From Actinostola sp. cb2023 (lineage: Eukaryota > Cnidaria > Anthozoa > Actiniaria > Actinostolidae), in assembly GCA_033675265.1 (NCBI GenBank), contig JAUJYZ010000713.1, positions 1 to 64,000 of the forward strand: a stretch of DNA of 64,000 bases. Reading direction: 5' to 3'. The notes below the pieces were generated by a model that was not told the origin of the DNA, searched no databases, and saw only the letters and a program-made list of their open reading frames with translations. Within the stretch, counting starts at the first letter, position 1, and every line of letters begins with the position of its first letter. A program made the position numbers and the translations under genes. Positions 1 through 12,726 of the stretch are shown in pieces.

Positions 1-360
1 TCTCCTCTCTCCTCTCCCTGCATACTCGCGTCTAGCGTTTCCTCTACGCTCCCTCTTCTATCTCCTCTCACCCTCCGTCTCTACCTCGCCTACTCCCCTC
101 CCTTCATCCTTCCCTTCTTCCTTTCTTCCTCCTCCTGCCTCCCTCTCTCCTCTTCTCTCCCTCCCCTCCCCTTCCCTTCTCCCTCTTCTCCTTTTCTCCC
201 CCCCCCCCTCCCCCCCTCCTTTCTTCCCCCCCCCCCCTCCCTCTCTCTTAGCTTCTCTCTCTTCTTTTCCCTTCCCCTCCCCCCCTCCTTTTCCCCCTTC
301 CCCCCTCCCTCCACTTCTCCGCAGCTTTTTTTTCTCCCTCCCCCCGGTTCTCCCGCCCTC
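1..360. repeat. Pyrimidine-rich low-complexity tract
   Basis: Almost uninterrupted C/T with several C runs and no codon structure; long open frames on the reverse strand only reflect the purine-rich complement. It stands where copy A' has the CT-rich array at 44.4-45.4 kb, but it is C-richer, lacks the regular 16-bp unit, and joins directly to the hairpin remnant at 370. It is either a degraded CT array or poor consensus at a sequence edge. Confidence 0.8.
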
Positions 361-369
361 CTCCCTCTG

Positions 370-432
370 GAAATATTGGCTCGAGGGTCATGGAAGTACG
401 TACATAATGACCGAGGAGCCCAAATATCTTCC
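370..432. repeat. Remnant of a hairpin element (intact copy at 46,057)
   Basis: Facing arms AATATTGGCTCGAGGGTCAT and ATGACCGAGGAGCCCAAATA flank GGAAGTACGTACATA. The intact copy at 46,057-46,177 extends both arms to about 50 bp. Here the left arm stops abruptly against the pyrimidine tract, so the outer half is missing or mis-assembled. Sequence from 433 to about 840 corresponds to 46,150-46,540 and contains no gene. Confidence 0.7.
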
Positions 433-2475
433 CGTCCGGCACGACCAAACTCATTCAATAAGAATTTTATCATATGACCAGTCATATGGGACCATTTTGG
501 TACTAAGCATCATTCAAGAACACAAACGCGCGATTACGCTAGAAGAACCAATAAAAAACCATTTTATTTAAAAAAAAAAAAAAAGTCACTTTTGTTGTTC
601 ACATTTAAAAAATTATTTCGCTGCAAAAAAAAGCATAAAAAATCTCCTGACAAAAAAGCGAGCAGGGCCGGACGGCTTTTCCGAACCCGTGGTACGTCAA
701 ACACGTCCGGCCCTTACCACGTGACGTTTTCCCAATGGTTTTATAAGAGCGCTTGCGCAACGGGGAAATAGTGGGTCATATGATAAAAGCATATTATCAA
801 CACGCATTCCGAGAGCAGTAAAATTAAAGAGGTGTCGTTCATTCTCAGAGTTTTTAACGGAACAAATCAAGGTTAAAGTTAAAAAAGGCGAGGGCGAGGA
901 ATTGGTTGACTTGTTATTATTTTATTCATTTCATATTTTCACTTTCTGTCATACTCGTGAAATCTCTGAACGATTATGTCAGTCGAATTCCCTCTGCGAA
1001 TAGTCAAATAAAACAAGCTTGCGGAAAAAGATTCGTGCAAAACAGGGCCAGAACAATATCTCCTTTTTTGATTGACCGGCCGTCTTGAGCCAGTGGATTT
1101 CGTTATGGTACAAGTAGTTTTGGGGTTGGTAGTACACCAGATAATTTCGGTCACTGAATGTGGGCGTTGAGGGAATATTTGGAAATTTGATTAGATGTTT
1201 TTGTCGATAATCAGTTGTTCGTGACTCAAGACTTATTTGAGTGCTATTGAAGGTCCTGTCAATAATCAAAAATTGTCTCATCTTATTATTCAATACCAAA
1301 TCGAATGGTGTTTTGCTATTGCTTGATCCTTTAGAATTATTGACCGGCTGACTGGTGACGAAGCTATATATAACCTATACAATGTTGCAGCGATATCAGG
1401 ACAACATAACTTTGAATTCCGCTGATAATTGATTGAATGTTTGTAAATTGATGTTGAAAAAAAACCCCAAACTGTTCCAATAAATGTGGCCGTGGTTTCG
1501 CGAATAATTTATTGTTCCAAACTGATTTTTTTTTTTCGATTTGTGCCTTCTTTTTTCTTTTCCTTCTTTAACTTTTAAAATACATTTTGCTTAAAATCCA
1601 ATACAATTAACTTAAAATCGAAGTTTTTCCATCTTCTAAAATTAATATTAAACCACAAAACTCTAAAAACAACAATATAAAATCACAGCAACTAAAAAAC
1701 AACAATATTAAACCACAACAACTAAAAAACAACAATATTTAACCACAGCAACTAAAAACAACAATATTAAACCACAACAAACTAAAAACAACAATATTAA
1801 ACCACAAAAAACTATAAACAACAATAACAGCACGTACCTTTAATGGCGAGCCGGGGGGTTCCTGTCGCTCACTTTGTTGTGTCCTTGCTGTTGTGTCTAC
1901 GTGTACACTGACCATTAATAATGTTAGTATCAATAATATCAATCAGTTCATCTGTTCCAGGGTGTCTATTATGTCAATCGGGTTACACAGTGGATGCCTA
2001 TCACATTGATTGGTCGATATAACGCTACAGTAGTTTTATAAGCCGTTATTGGTTATTGTGGAAATTAATACTTTATAAGATTGATTAAGATTGATTATAA
2101 GATTGATTATCTTCACCTTATGATTTATCCTTTTCTATCATCATTATTATTTTTATTTATTTATTTTCACCCAGTTGTATGTGAACGCGCTGGGATCCGA
2201 ATTGAGAACATTCAATAAGAACCATCATTATTATTATTATCATTATCATGATCATTATTATTCATTATTATTATTATTATTGTTATTTATTATTATTATA
2301 TATTATTATTATTATTATTATTATTATTTATTATTATTATTATTAATATTTTAAAAATACGATAAGAATAGAATTAAAACTGATGTGGAATAAACAGAGA
2401 AAAATGTTGGGGAAAAATCAGACAGCCCGGCCGATTTCATGACAGGTGCTCTGGGTTCGAATTCTGCTTCGAGGG

Positions 2476-3082
2476 GAAGGGAAGAATAGAAAGAGAGAAG
2501 AGAAAAGAAGAGAAAGAGGAGGAAGAGAACGAGGAGAGAAAAGAGAAAGAGAGAAGAGAGGAGAAGAGAAAAAGGGAGAGAAAGAGGAGAGCAAGATGAG
2601 AGAGAAGAGAAAGATGGAGAGAAGAGAAAGAGGAGAGCATGAGAAGAGAAAGAGGAAAGAGAGAGGAGAGAAAGAGGAGAGAAGAGACCAAGAGGAGACC
2701 AAGAGAGGAGAGAGAGAAAGAGGAGAGAATAGAAGAGGAGAGAAAGAGAAAGAGACAAGAGAAGAGGAGCACGGGAGAAGAGAAAGAGGAGAGAAGAGAA
2801 AAGAGCGAGAGAAGAGAAAGAGGGAAGAGAAGAGTCAAAAAGAGGGGAGAGAAGAGAAAGAGGAGAGAAAAAGAGGAAAGAAGGAGAGAAAGAGCAGAAA
2901 AAGAGGAGAGATGACGAAGAGAAAAGAAGGGAGAGAAGGAAAGAGGATTGAGAGAGAGAACGAGGAAGAGAACGAAAGAGAGGTAAGAAGGAGAGAAGAG
3001 AAACGAGTAGAAAGAGAAAGAGGAGAGAAGAGAAAGAGAGAAGAAGAGAAAGAGGAGAGAAGAGATGAGAAGAAGAAGTAGT
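2476..3082. repeat. GA-rich tandem array (GAGAAGAGAAAGAG-like unit)
   Basis: About 600 bp of purine-only sequence built from degenerate GAGAAGAGAAAGAG units, in module b of the second unit. The equivalent array in A' (48,119-48,683) is more regular and somewhat shorter. Both strands are open for hundreds of bases because the array lacks stop codons, and the predicted Arg/Glu/Lys or Ser/Leu/Phe peptides are artefacts of composition. Confidence 0.9.
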
Positions 3083-4262
3083 CAATTGTCACACCTCATT
3101 TTGATTGACGCGTAGTATTGGGGTGGTAGGGATCAAATTACACCAGAGAATTTATTCAGTGCATGAATGTGGTCGGGGGGAATATTTATAGATATTTGAT
3201 TAGACTTGTTTCGTCGATATTTTGTTCGTGAATTTCTTAAACCGAATCTGACCGAAAATAACTCCAGGCTTATTGAGTGCTATTGAAGGCCTGTCAATAA
3301 TCAAAAATTGTCCATCTTTCTATTATTTCAATACCAAATCGAATGGTGTTTTGCTATTGCTTGATTCCTAGGATTATTGACCGGCTGACTGGTGACGAAG
3401 CTATGTATAACCTATACAATGTCGCAGCGATATCAGACAAACATAACTTTGAATTCCGCTGATAATTGATTGAATGTTTGTAAATTGATGTTGAAAAAAA
3501 CCCCAAACTGTTCCAATAAATGTGGCCGTGGTTTCGCGAATGATTTATTGTTCCAAACTGATTTTTTTTCGATTTGTGCCTTCTCTTTTCTTTCCTTCTT
3601 TAACTTTTAAAAAAAATACTTTTGCTTAAAATCCAATACAATTAACTTAAAATCGAAGTTTTTCCATCTTTCTAAATTAATATTAAAAACCACAAACAAC
3701 TAAAAACAGCAATATTAAATCACAGCAACTAAAAACAACAATATTAAAACCACAACAACTAAAAAACAACAATATTAAAACCACAGCAACTAAAAACAAC
3801 AATATTAAACCACAACAACTAAAAACAACAATATTAAACCACAACAACTATAAACAACAATAACAGCACGTAACCTTTAATGGCGAGCCGGGGTTCTTGT
3901 CGCTCACTTGTTGTCCTTGCTGTTGTGTCTACGTGTACACTTGACCATTAATAATGTTAGTATCAATAATATATCAGTTCATCTGTTCCAGGGTGTCTAT
4001 TATGTCAATCAGGTTACACAGTTGGATGCCTATCATTGATTGGTCGATATAACGCTACAGTAGTTTTATAAGCCGTTGGTTATTGTGGAAATTAATACTT
4101 TATAAGATTGATTAAGATTGATTATAAGATTGATTATCTTCACCTTATGATTTATCCTATTTCTATCATCATCATTATTTTATATTTATTTATTTTCACC
4201 CAGTTGTAGAACGCGCTGGGATCCGAATTGAGAACATTCAATAAGAAACCATCATTATTATT

Positions 4263-4297
<35 letters not shown>

Positions 4298-4697
4298 TGT
4301 TATTATTATTATTATTATTATTATATTATTATTATTATTAATATTTTAAAAATACGATAAGAATGTAGAAATTAAAACTGATGTGGAATAAAAACAGAAA
4401 AAATGTTGGGAAAAAATCAGACAGCCCGGCCGAGGCGGGGCCTTTCATGACAGTGTGCTCTGGGTTCGAATCCTGATCGAAGGGAATGGAAGAGAAAGAG
4501 AAGAGAACGGAAGAGAAAGAGGAGGGAAGAGAACGAGGAGAGAAGAGAAGAGAAAGAGGAGGGAAGAGAACGAGGAGAGAAGAGAAGAGAAAGAGGAGAG
4601 AAGTAGTCAACCAACCTCATTTTTGATTGACGCGTAGTATTGGGGTTGGTAGGGATCAAATTACACCAGAGAATTTATTCAGTGCATGAATGTGGGC

Positions 4698-4722
4698 GGG
4701 GGGGGGGGGGGGGGGGGGGGGG
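4698..4722. repeat. Poly-G run (25 bases)
   Basis: This is an expansion of the GGGCGGGGGG present at this position in other units. The A' counterpart at 50,273-50,298 is 26 G, while other units have 6-7, so the expansion predates the A/A' copy event. Confidence 0.95.
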
Positions 4723-5880
4723 AATATTTTGGATATTTGATTAGATGTTTCGTCGATATTTGTTCGTGAATTTCTTAAACCGAATCTGACCGAAAATAAC
4801 TCAAGACTTATTTGAGTGCTATTGAAGGCCTGTCACTGAATCAAAAATTGTCCATCTTTATTATTTCAATACGAAATCGAATGGTGTCCTCATGTTTTTC
4901 TATTGCTTGATCCTAGAATTATTGACCGGCTGACTGGTGACGAAGCTATATATAACCTATACAATGTCGCAGCGATATCAGACAACATAACTTTGAATTC
5001 CGCTGATAATTGATTGAATGTTTGTAAATTGATGTTGAAAAAAAAACCCAAACTGTTCCAATAAAATGTGGCCGTGGTTTCGCGAATGATTTATTGTTCC
5101 AAACTGAATTTTTTTTTCGATTTGTGCCTTCTTTTTCTTTCCTTCTTTAACTTTTAAAATACATTTGCTTAAAATGCAATGCCATTAACTTAAAATTGAA
5201 GTTTTTTTTTCCATCTTCTAAAGTCATCATAAACCACAACAACTAAAAACAACAATATTAAACCACAACAACTAAAAAAACAACAATATTAAACCACAAC
5301 AACTAAAAACAGCAATATTAAACCACAACAACTAAAAACAACAATATTAAACCACAACAACTAAAAAAACAACAATAACAGCACGTACCTTTAATGGCGA
5401 GCCGGGGTTCTTGTCGCTCACTTGTTGTCCTTGCTATTGTGTCTACGTGTACACAGGCTGACCATTAATAATGTTAGTATCAATAATATATCAGTTCATC
5501 TGTTCCAGGTTGTCTATTATGTCAATCAGGTTACACAGTTGGATGCCTATCATTGATTGGTCGATATAACGCTACAGTAGTTTTATAAGCCGTTGGTTAT
5601 TGTGGAAATTAAAACTTTATAAGATTGATTAAGATTGATTTATAAGATTGATTTGATCGTTTTATAAGATTGATTATCTTCACCTCATGATTTATCCTAT
5701 TTCTATCATCATTATTATTTTTATTTATTTATTTTCACCCAGTTGTATAGAACGCGCTGGGATCCGAATTGAGAACATTCAATAAGAACCATCATTATTA
5801 TTATTATTATTATTATTATCATTATTATTATTATTATTATTATTATCGTTATCATTATTATTATTATTATTATTGATAAA

Positions 5881-6884
5881 ATACAATAAGAATAGAAATT
5901 AAAACTGATGATTGATTTGTAGAAAACAAACACTTTCCTGGCTTGAATCAGCGAAATAAAAACGATACAGCCCCTAGCATTATAAATCGATTGAACGTGG
6001 TGTGTGTGCGCTGATCAAAAGTACCGTGGGCTCAAAAATAGTAATAGTAATAATAATAATAACAAGACGCTCAATGAGCGTTCACTCGGGCATTGTGAAA
6101 AGGAAAATGTCAGTTGTTCGAGGAAGTACTTGAAAATGAATGCCAGTTGGTTGAAGAACAAGGACAATGTCAGCTGCGCGAGGAGAGACCTGACAATGAC
6201 TGACAGTTGCGTGACGAGGGAGACTATGTATATACATGTATGTGTCGAGTTCATTTGATTTGCCTTTGAGTTCATTTGATTACCTTTTGACTTTGAGTTC
6301 AATTGATTTGATTTTGATGAGTTTGTGTAAAGGCCCCCTCTCTAGCTTCAGATCCCGAAACGTCGAGTTTGGAATCGAGTTCGGGTTCGAGTTACGGTTC
6401 GAACGTCGAATAAAACAAGGACATCTTCTTCAATACAATATAATTTCTCTGACGTCATGACAATCAGTGACAGTTGAGTGACGAGGGAGACTATTAGTCC
6501 GGTGAGTACGAACATGATACGTCTTGAGGTTGCATAGGTCAGATGGTTCCGATAACGGCCTCGCGTTGTTTAAAAAAAAAAATATTTTAAGCGAGCTTCT
6601 AGTCCTTTTACCACTTCTAGTCATTGAACGATGAACTAGAATCCTGACCTTTTAATAGCTTGAAGATCTACAGCTGCTTTCAAAACTAAGATTCATAATC
6701 TACTTGAGTCCTGTGTCTCCTTTATCTTTTCAAATCTGCGGAGTAATCTTGAAACTCCGGATACGATTAAATACGTCGCATACTCGTCATTTTGAAGCCG
6801 AACAAAACTACTACTACTACTACTACTACCGAAATCCGCATTTTCTAACTCGGGCGGCCTGCGGCCTGGGCCCGAGTAATAATA
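5881..6884. repeat. Centre of the block A palindrome, with about 820 bp absent from A'
   Basis: The first part (5,881-6,060) matches 51,441-51,625 of A'. The next about 820 bp (roughly 6,061-6,880) is missing in A', where the same AAT run leads directly to GACACAACAGCAAGG. The extra DNA starts with GACGCTCAATGAGCGTTCAC, contains a short CTA run (6,806-6,829) and ends near a small hairpin (CTCGGGC...GCCCGAG, 6,848-6,877). I recognise no gene in it. Confidence 0.7.
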
Positions 6885-7882
6885 GACACAACAGCAAGGA
6901 CAACAAGTGAGCGACAAGAACCCCGGCTCGCCATTAAAGGTACGTGCTGTTATTGTTGTTTTTAGTTGTTGTGGTTTAATATTGTTGTTTTTAGTTGTTG
7001 TGGTTTAATATTGTTGTTTTTAGTTGTTGTGGTTTAATATTGTTGTTTTTAGTTGTTGTGGTTTAATATTGTTGTTTTTAGTTGTTGTGGTTTAATATTG
7101 TTGTTTTTAGTTGTTGTGGTTTATGATGACTTTAGATGATGGAAAAACTTCAATTATCAGCGGAATTCAAAGTTATGTTGTCTGATATCGCTGCAACATT
7201 GTATAGGTTATATATAGCTTCGTCACCAGTCAGCCGGTCAATAATCCTAGGATCAAGCAATAGCAAAACATGAGGACACCATTCGATTTCGTATTGAAAT
7301 AATAAAGATGGACAATTTTTTATTGAGTGACAGGCCTTCAATAGCACTCAAATAAGTCTTGAGTTATTTTCGGTCAGATTCGGTTTAAGAAATTCACGAA
7401 CAAATTTCGACGAAACATCTAATCAAATATCTAAAATATTCCCCCCGCCCACATTCATGCACTGAATAAATTCTCTGGTGTAATTTGATCCCTACCAACC
7501 CCAATACTACGCGTCAATCAAAAATGAGGTTGGTTGACTACTTCTCTTCTCATCTCTTCTCTCCTCTTTCTCTCTCTCCTCTTCTCTCTTCTCTCCTCTT
7601 CTCTTCTCTCCTCTTTCTCTTCTCTCCTCGTTCTCTTCCCTCCTCTTTCTCTTCTCTTCTCTTCTCTTCTCTTTCTCTTCCCTTCCCCTCGAGCAGAATT
7701 CGAACCCAGAGCACCTGTCATGAAATCGGCCGGGCTGTCTGATTTTTTCCGAACATTTTTTCTGTTTATTCCACATCAGTTTTAATTTCTATTCTTATTG
7801 TATTTTATCAATAATAATAATAATAATAATAACAATAACAATAATAATAATAATGATAATAATAATAACAATAATAATAACA

Positions 7883-7913
<31 letters not shown>

Positions 7914-9364
7914 TAATGATGGTTCTTATTGAATGCTCTCAATTCGGATCCCAGCGCGTTCTACAACTGGGTGAAAATAAATAAATAAAAATAATAATGA
8001 TGATAGAAATAGGATAAATCATAAGGTGAAGATAATCAATCTTATAATCAATCTTAATCAATCTTATAAAGTTTTAATTTCCACAATAACCAACGGCTTA
8101 TAAAACTACTGTAGCGTTAGTATCGACCAATCAATGATAGACATCCAACTGTGTAACCTGATTGACATAATAGACACCCTGGAACAGATGAACTGATATA
8201 TTATTGATACTAACATTATTAATGGTCAGCCTGTGTACACGTAGACACAACAGCAAGGACAACAAGTGAGCGACAAGAACCCCGGCTCGCCATTAAAGGT
8301 ACGTGCTGTGTTATTGTTGTTTTTAGTTGTTGTGGTTTAATATTGTTGTTTTTAGTTGTTGTGGTTTAATATTGTTGTTTTTAGTTGTTGTGGTTTATGA
8401 TGACTTTAGAAGATGGAAAAACTTCGATTTTAAGTTAATTGTATTGGATTTTAAGCAAAAGTATTTTAAAAGTTAAAGAAGGAAAGAAAAAGAAGGCACA
8501 ATAAATTATTCGCGAAACCACGGCCACATTTATTGGAACAGTTTGGTGTTTTTTTTTCAACATCAATTTACAAACATTCAATCAATTATCAGCGGAATTC
8601 AAAGTTATGTTGTCTGATATCGCTGCGACATTGTATAGGTTATATATAGCTTCGTCACCAGTCAGCCGGTCAATAATCCTAGGATCAAGCAATAGCAAAA
8701 ACACCATTCGATTTCGTATTGAAATAATAAAGATGGACAATTTTTGATTATTGACAGGCCTTCAATAGCACTCAAATAAGTCTGGAGTTATTTTCGGTCA
8801 GATTCGGTTTAAGAAATTCACGAACAAATATCGACGAAACATCTAATCAAATATCTAAAATATTCCCCCCGCCCACATTCATGCACTGAATAAATTCTCT
8901 GGTGTAATTTGATCCCTACCAACCCCAATACTACGCGTCAATCAAAAATGAGGTTGGTTGACTACTTCTCTTCTCATCTCTTTCTCATCTCTCCTTTCTC
9001 TTCTCTCCTCTTTCTCTTCTCTCCTCTTTATCTCTCCTCTCTCTCTTCTCTCCTCTTTCTCTCTCTCCTCTTTCTCTTCTCTCCTCTTTCTCTCTCTCTC
9101 CTCTTCTCTTCTCTCCTCTTTCTCTTCTCTCTCTCTTTCTCTTCTCTTCCCTCCTCTTTCTCTTCTTTTCTCTTCTCTTTCTCTTCCCTTCCCCTCGAGC
9201 AGAATTCGAACCCAGAGCACCTGTCATGAAATCGGCCGGGCTGTCTGATTTTTTCCCAATTTTTTTTCTGTTTATTCCACATCAGTTTTAATTTCTATTC
9301 TTATCGTATTTTATCAATAATAATAATAATAATAATAACAATAATAATAGTAGTAATAATAATA

Positions 9365-9407
<43 letters not shown>

Positions 9408-10805
9408 TAATAATAATAATGATGGTTCTTATTGAATGCTCTCAATTCGGATCCCATGGCGTTCTACAACTGGGGAAAATAAATAAATAAAAAATAATAA
9501 ATAGAAATAGGAAAATAATAATGATGATAGTACTAAATTAGTACTAAATAAATCATAAGGTGAAGATAGTAATCTTATAATCGGAATATCTTACAATCAA
9601 ACTTAATCAATCTTAATCAATCAATCTTATAAAGTTTTTTAATTTCCACAATAACCAACGGCTTATAAAACTACTGTAGCGTTAGTATCGACCAATCAAT
9701 GATAGGCATCCAACTGTGTAACCTGATTGACATAATAGACACCCTGGAACAGATGAACTGATATATTATTGATACTAACATTATTAATGGTCAGCCTGTG
9801 TACACGTAGACACAACAGCAAGGACAACAAGTGAGCGACAAGAACCCCGGCTCGCCATTAAAGGTACGTGCTGTTATTGTTGTTTTTAGTTGTTGTGGTT
9901 TAATATTGTTGTTTTTAGTTGTTGTGGTTTATGATGACTTTAGAAGATGGAAAAACTTCGATTTTAAGTTAATGGCATTGGATTTTAAGCAAAAGTATTT
10001 TTAAAAGTTAAAGAAGGAAAGAAAAAGAAGGCACAATAAATTATTCGCGAAACCACGGCCACATTTATTGGAATAGTTTTTTTTTTTTTCAACATCAATT
10101 TACAAACATTCAATCAATTATCAGCGGAATTCAAAGTTATGTTGTCTGATATCGCTGCGACATGTGTATAGGTTATATATAGCTTCGTCACCAGTCAGCC
10201 GGTCAATAATCTAAGGATCAAGCAATAGCAAAACATGAGGACACCATTCGATTTCGTATTGAAATAATAAAGATGGACAATTTTTGATTCAGTGACAGGC
10301 CTTCAATAGCACTCAAATAAGTCTTGAGTTATTTTCGGTCAGATTCGGTTTAAGAAATTCACGAACAAATATCGACGAAACATCTAATCAAATATCCAAA
10401 ATATTCCCCCCCTCCCACATTCATGCACTGAATAAATTCTCTGGTGTAATTTGATCCTTACCAACCCCAAAACGGCGCGTCAATCAAAAATGAGGTTGGT
10501 TGACTACTTCTCTTCTCATCTCTTCTCTGCTCTTCTCTCTTCTCTCTTCTCTCTTCTCTCTTCTTTCTCTTCTCTCCTCTTTCTCTTCTCTTCTCTCCTC
10601 GTTCTCTTCCCTCCTCTTTCTCTTCTGTTCTCTTCTCTTTCTCTTCCCTTTCCTTCGAGCGGGATTCGAACCCAGAGCACCTGTCATGAAATCGGCCGGG
10701 CTGTCTGATTTTTTCCGAACATTTTTTCTGTTTTAATTTCTATTCTTATATAATAATAATGATGATAATGATAATGATAGTAATAGTAATAGTAATAGTA
10801 ACTAG

Positions 10806-10866
<61 letters not shown>

Positions 10867-10869
10867 AAC

Positions 10870-10936
<67 letters not shown>

Positions 10937-11979
10937 GTAATAATAACAATAATAATAATAATAATAATGATGGTTCTTATTGAATGCTCTCAATGAGGGT
11001 TTATCATGTAATTTCAAAACTCATAGGACAAAAAAATGATTATCATAGCTGGAAAGAGCTCGTTGAAATTAGTAAAAATGTGAAGTTTGGAAAAGATTGC
11101 TTCACAAATTGCGAAGATATGAATTTTCAAAAATAGTTGTTGTGGTTTAATATTGTTGTTTTTAGTTGTTGTGGTTTATGATGACTTTAGAAGATGGAAA
11201 CTCTTCGATTTTAAGTTAATGGCATTGGATTTTAAGCAAAAGTATTTTAAAAGTTAAAGAAGGAAAGAAAAAGAAGGCACAATAAATTATTTCGCGAAAC
11301 CACGGCCACATTTATTGGAATAGTTTGGTTTTTTTCAACATCAATTTACAAACATTCAATCAATTATCAGCGGAATTTAAAGTTATGTTGTCTGATATCG
11401 CTGCAACATTGTATAGGTTATATATAGCTTCGTCACCAGTCAGCCGGTCAATAATCTAGGATCAAGCAATAGCACTGACATGAGGACACCATTCGATTTG
11501 GTATTGAAATAATAAAGATGAACAACTTTTGATTATTGACAGGCCTTCAATAGCACTCAAATAAGTCTTGAGTCACGAACAAATATCGACAAAACATCTC
11601 ATCAAATATCCAAAATATTCCCATCGCCCACATTCAGTGAAGAAATTATCTGGTGTACTACCAACCCCAAAACTACTTGTCCAGACGAAATCCACTGGCT
11701 CAAGACGGCGTCAATCACTGAAGAAGAGAGATGTTCTGCCCTGTTTGCACGAATCTTTCCGCAAGCTTCTTTTATTTGACTATTCGCAGGGAATTCACTG
11801 AATAATCGTTCAGAGATTTCACGGATGAGAAGTGAAAATATGAAATGAAATAAAATAATAACAAGTGAACCAATTCCTCGCCCTTTTTAACTTTAACCTC
11901 GATTTGTTCAGTTAAAACTCTGCGAATGAAAAACACCTCTTTAATTTCAACTGCTCTCGACTGCGTGTCGATAATATGC
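6885..11979 (-). repeat. Block A right palindrome arm: four macro-repeat units, reversed
   Basis: The modules of the left arm appear in reverse complement. Units lie at about 6,885-7,811 (minisatellite 6,953-7,124, GA/CT array 7,542-7,692), 7,923-9,310 (8,316-8,398; 8,967-9,198), 9,425-10,748 (9,884-9,932; 10,507-10,653) and 10,974-11,979 (about 11,133-11,179). ATT/AAT runs separate them at 7,812-7,922, 9,317-9,424 and 10,750-10,973. The minisatellite shrinks outward, from about six repeats to fewer than two. At 9,470-9,620 the sequence is disturbed relative to every other unit. Confidence 0.85.
10750..10973. repeat. Long AAT/GAT microsatellite
   Basis: About 220 bp of AAT with interspersed GAT, AGT and AAC triplets, in module h of the outermost reversed unit. 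The A' counterpart is 55,699-55,918. Poly-Asn, poly-Ile, poly-Leu and poly-Tyr frames here are not genes. Confidence 0.95.
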
Positions 11980-12726
11980 TTTATAACATAGAGGGCAAAA
12001 TTACTCAGTGCTGATTGGCTCATGAAGGAGGGCTTTTTCCTTAATTGAGGGCCGTATTACTGGCAGACGATTGGTCGCGATATTGCTTAGCAACGAAAAG
12101 TTTTCCGCAAGCAAGAAGTGTTTTGTTCGCAATTGTCTCCCGTTTTCCTGAAGTAGATGATAATTCAATTCAAGAATTAATAATTTCTAGCGAAAATGAA
12201 AACACCAATGATATAGAGCACAAATTACTGGTTGAGCGTTTTTTCGCAAGTGGGCATTGATAAGAGAAGTAAAGCAAGACTTGGAAGACTACGAGTGCGA
12301 AGCTCTCGACAAGACACTTTCGCAATTTTACGCCGAAATACGCAGTGAAAATGAGAGAGCCTGACTCCCTAAAAGTGATGCAGGCAGCGTTAATGAAAGA
12401 ATTATGGAAAGTCCATCTTGAAAGACGTCGAATTCCAAAATTCGAGAAAACTAGTCCTAGAGGGAAAAACCGGCTCGAAAAAGAAATTCGTCGATTCAAG
12501 CGACGGATTCGGATTCAGATGGACTTTCTCAGCTCATGTCAGCCAGTCAAGCTATTTTCCATGCATTTTAGCAATCATGTAAGTCTTTTCTTCGCTGAAT
12601 AATCTTGTCAAGACTTTTGAACTTTGACAACTTTGAATTGTCGATTTGTGAATAAATTATTTCGCTTGGCAGTCAAATGGCTTCCAAGATTTACGCGCGC
12701 TTGAATTTTGCCCTCAATGTTATAAA
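11980..12726. mobile_element. TIR-bounded element enclosing a DUF3504 pseudogene (copy A)
   Basis: Terminal inverted repeats of 23 bp with one mismatch (TTTATAACATNGAGGGCAAA plus ATT) lie at 11,980-12,002 and 12,704-12,726. A possible TA TSD exists but is not diagnostic. The interior holds a frameshifted DUF3504/Crypton-type recombinase fragment. Cryptons lack TIRs, so this is either captured recombinase sequence in an unrelated TIR element or an undescribed TIR-bearing relative. The left palindrome arm has different DNA at this position (46.05-46.50 kb). Confidence 0.6.
12129..12500 (+). pseudogene. DUF3504/Crypton-type recombinase remnant (copy A)
   Basis: Three frames together give a recognisable N-terminal part of a DUF3504 (KIAA1958/Crypton-derived) protein. 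They are SRFPEVDDNSIQELIISSEN, then after a 1-base shift YWLSVFRKWAL...KTLSQFYAEIRSEN, then EPDSLKVMQAAL, then after another shift SILKDVEFQNSRKLVLEGK. A TGA follows the SEN segment in its own frame. The catalytic C-terminal half is absent. Copy A has one more T than A' in the T run at about 12,238. It is non-functional. Confidence 0.75.

Larger units (their letters stand above)
840..5880 (+). repeat. Block A left palindrome arm: three composite macro-repeat units
   Basis: Units lie at about 840-2,345, 2,346-4,340 and 4,341-5,880. Ordered modules are: (a) a box with GGGTTCGAA; (b) a GA array (2,476-3,082 and 4,484-4,603); (c) a spacer with GATTGACGCGTAGTATTGGG; (d) ATTGACCGGCTGACTGGTGA; (e) a 29-bp minisatellite (about 1,690-1,830, 3,690-3,866, 5,225-5,385); (f) CCTTTAATGGCGAGCCGGGG; (g) CACCCAGTTGTAGAACGCGC; (h) an ATT microsatellite (2,217-2,345, 4,250-4,340, 5,789-5,877). 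The first unit lacks a GA array and has a variant of spacer c. I see no coding capacity. Confidence 0.85.

Noticed and set aside
2351..3085. Long open frames on both strands across the GA/CT arrays (also 17.7-18.2, 48.0-48.7 and 53.7-54.1 kb)
   Set aside because: Purine- or pyrimidine-only DNA contains no stop codons; the peptides are low-complexity Arg/Glu/Lys or Ser/Leu/Phe and track array length, not homology.
4455..4490. Complete tRNA gene at the GGGTTCGAATCC box
   Set aside because: No acceptor stem, D-arm or A-box could be folded; only a T-arm-like box is present.
6890..7125. CRISPR-like array (regular 29-bp repeats)
   Set aside because: The repeats are contiguous with no unique spacers and the genome is animal; it is a minisatellite.
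10746..11017. Poly-Asn, poly-Ile, poly-Leu and poly-Tyr reading frames
   Set aside because: Translations of an AAT/ATT microsatellite in different frames.
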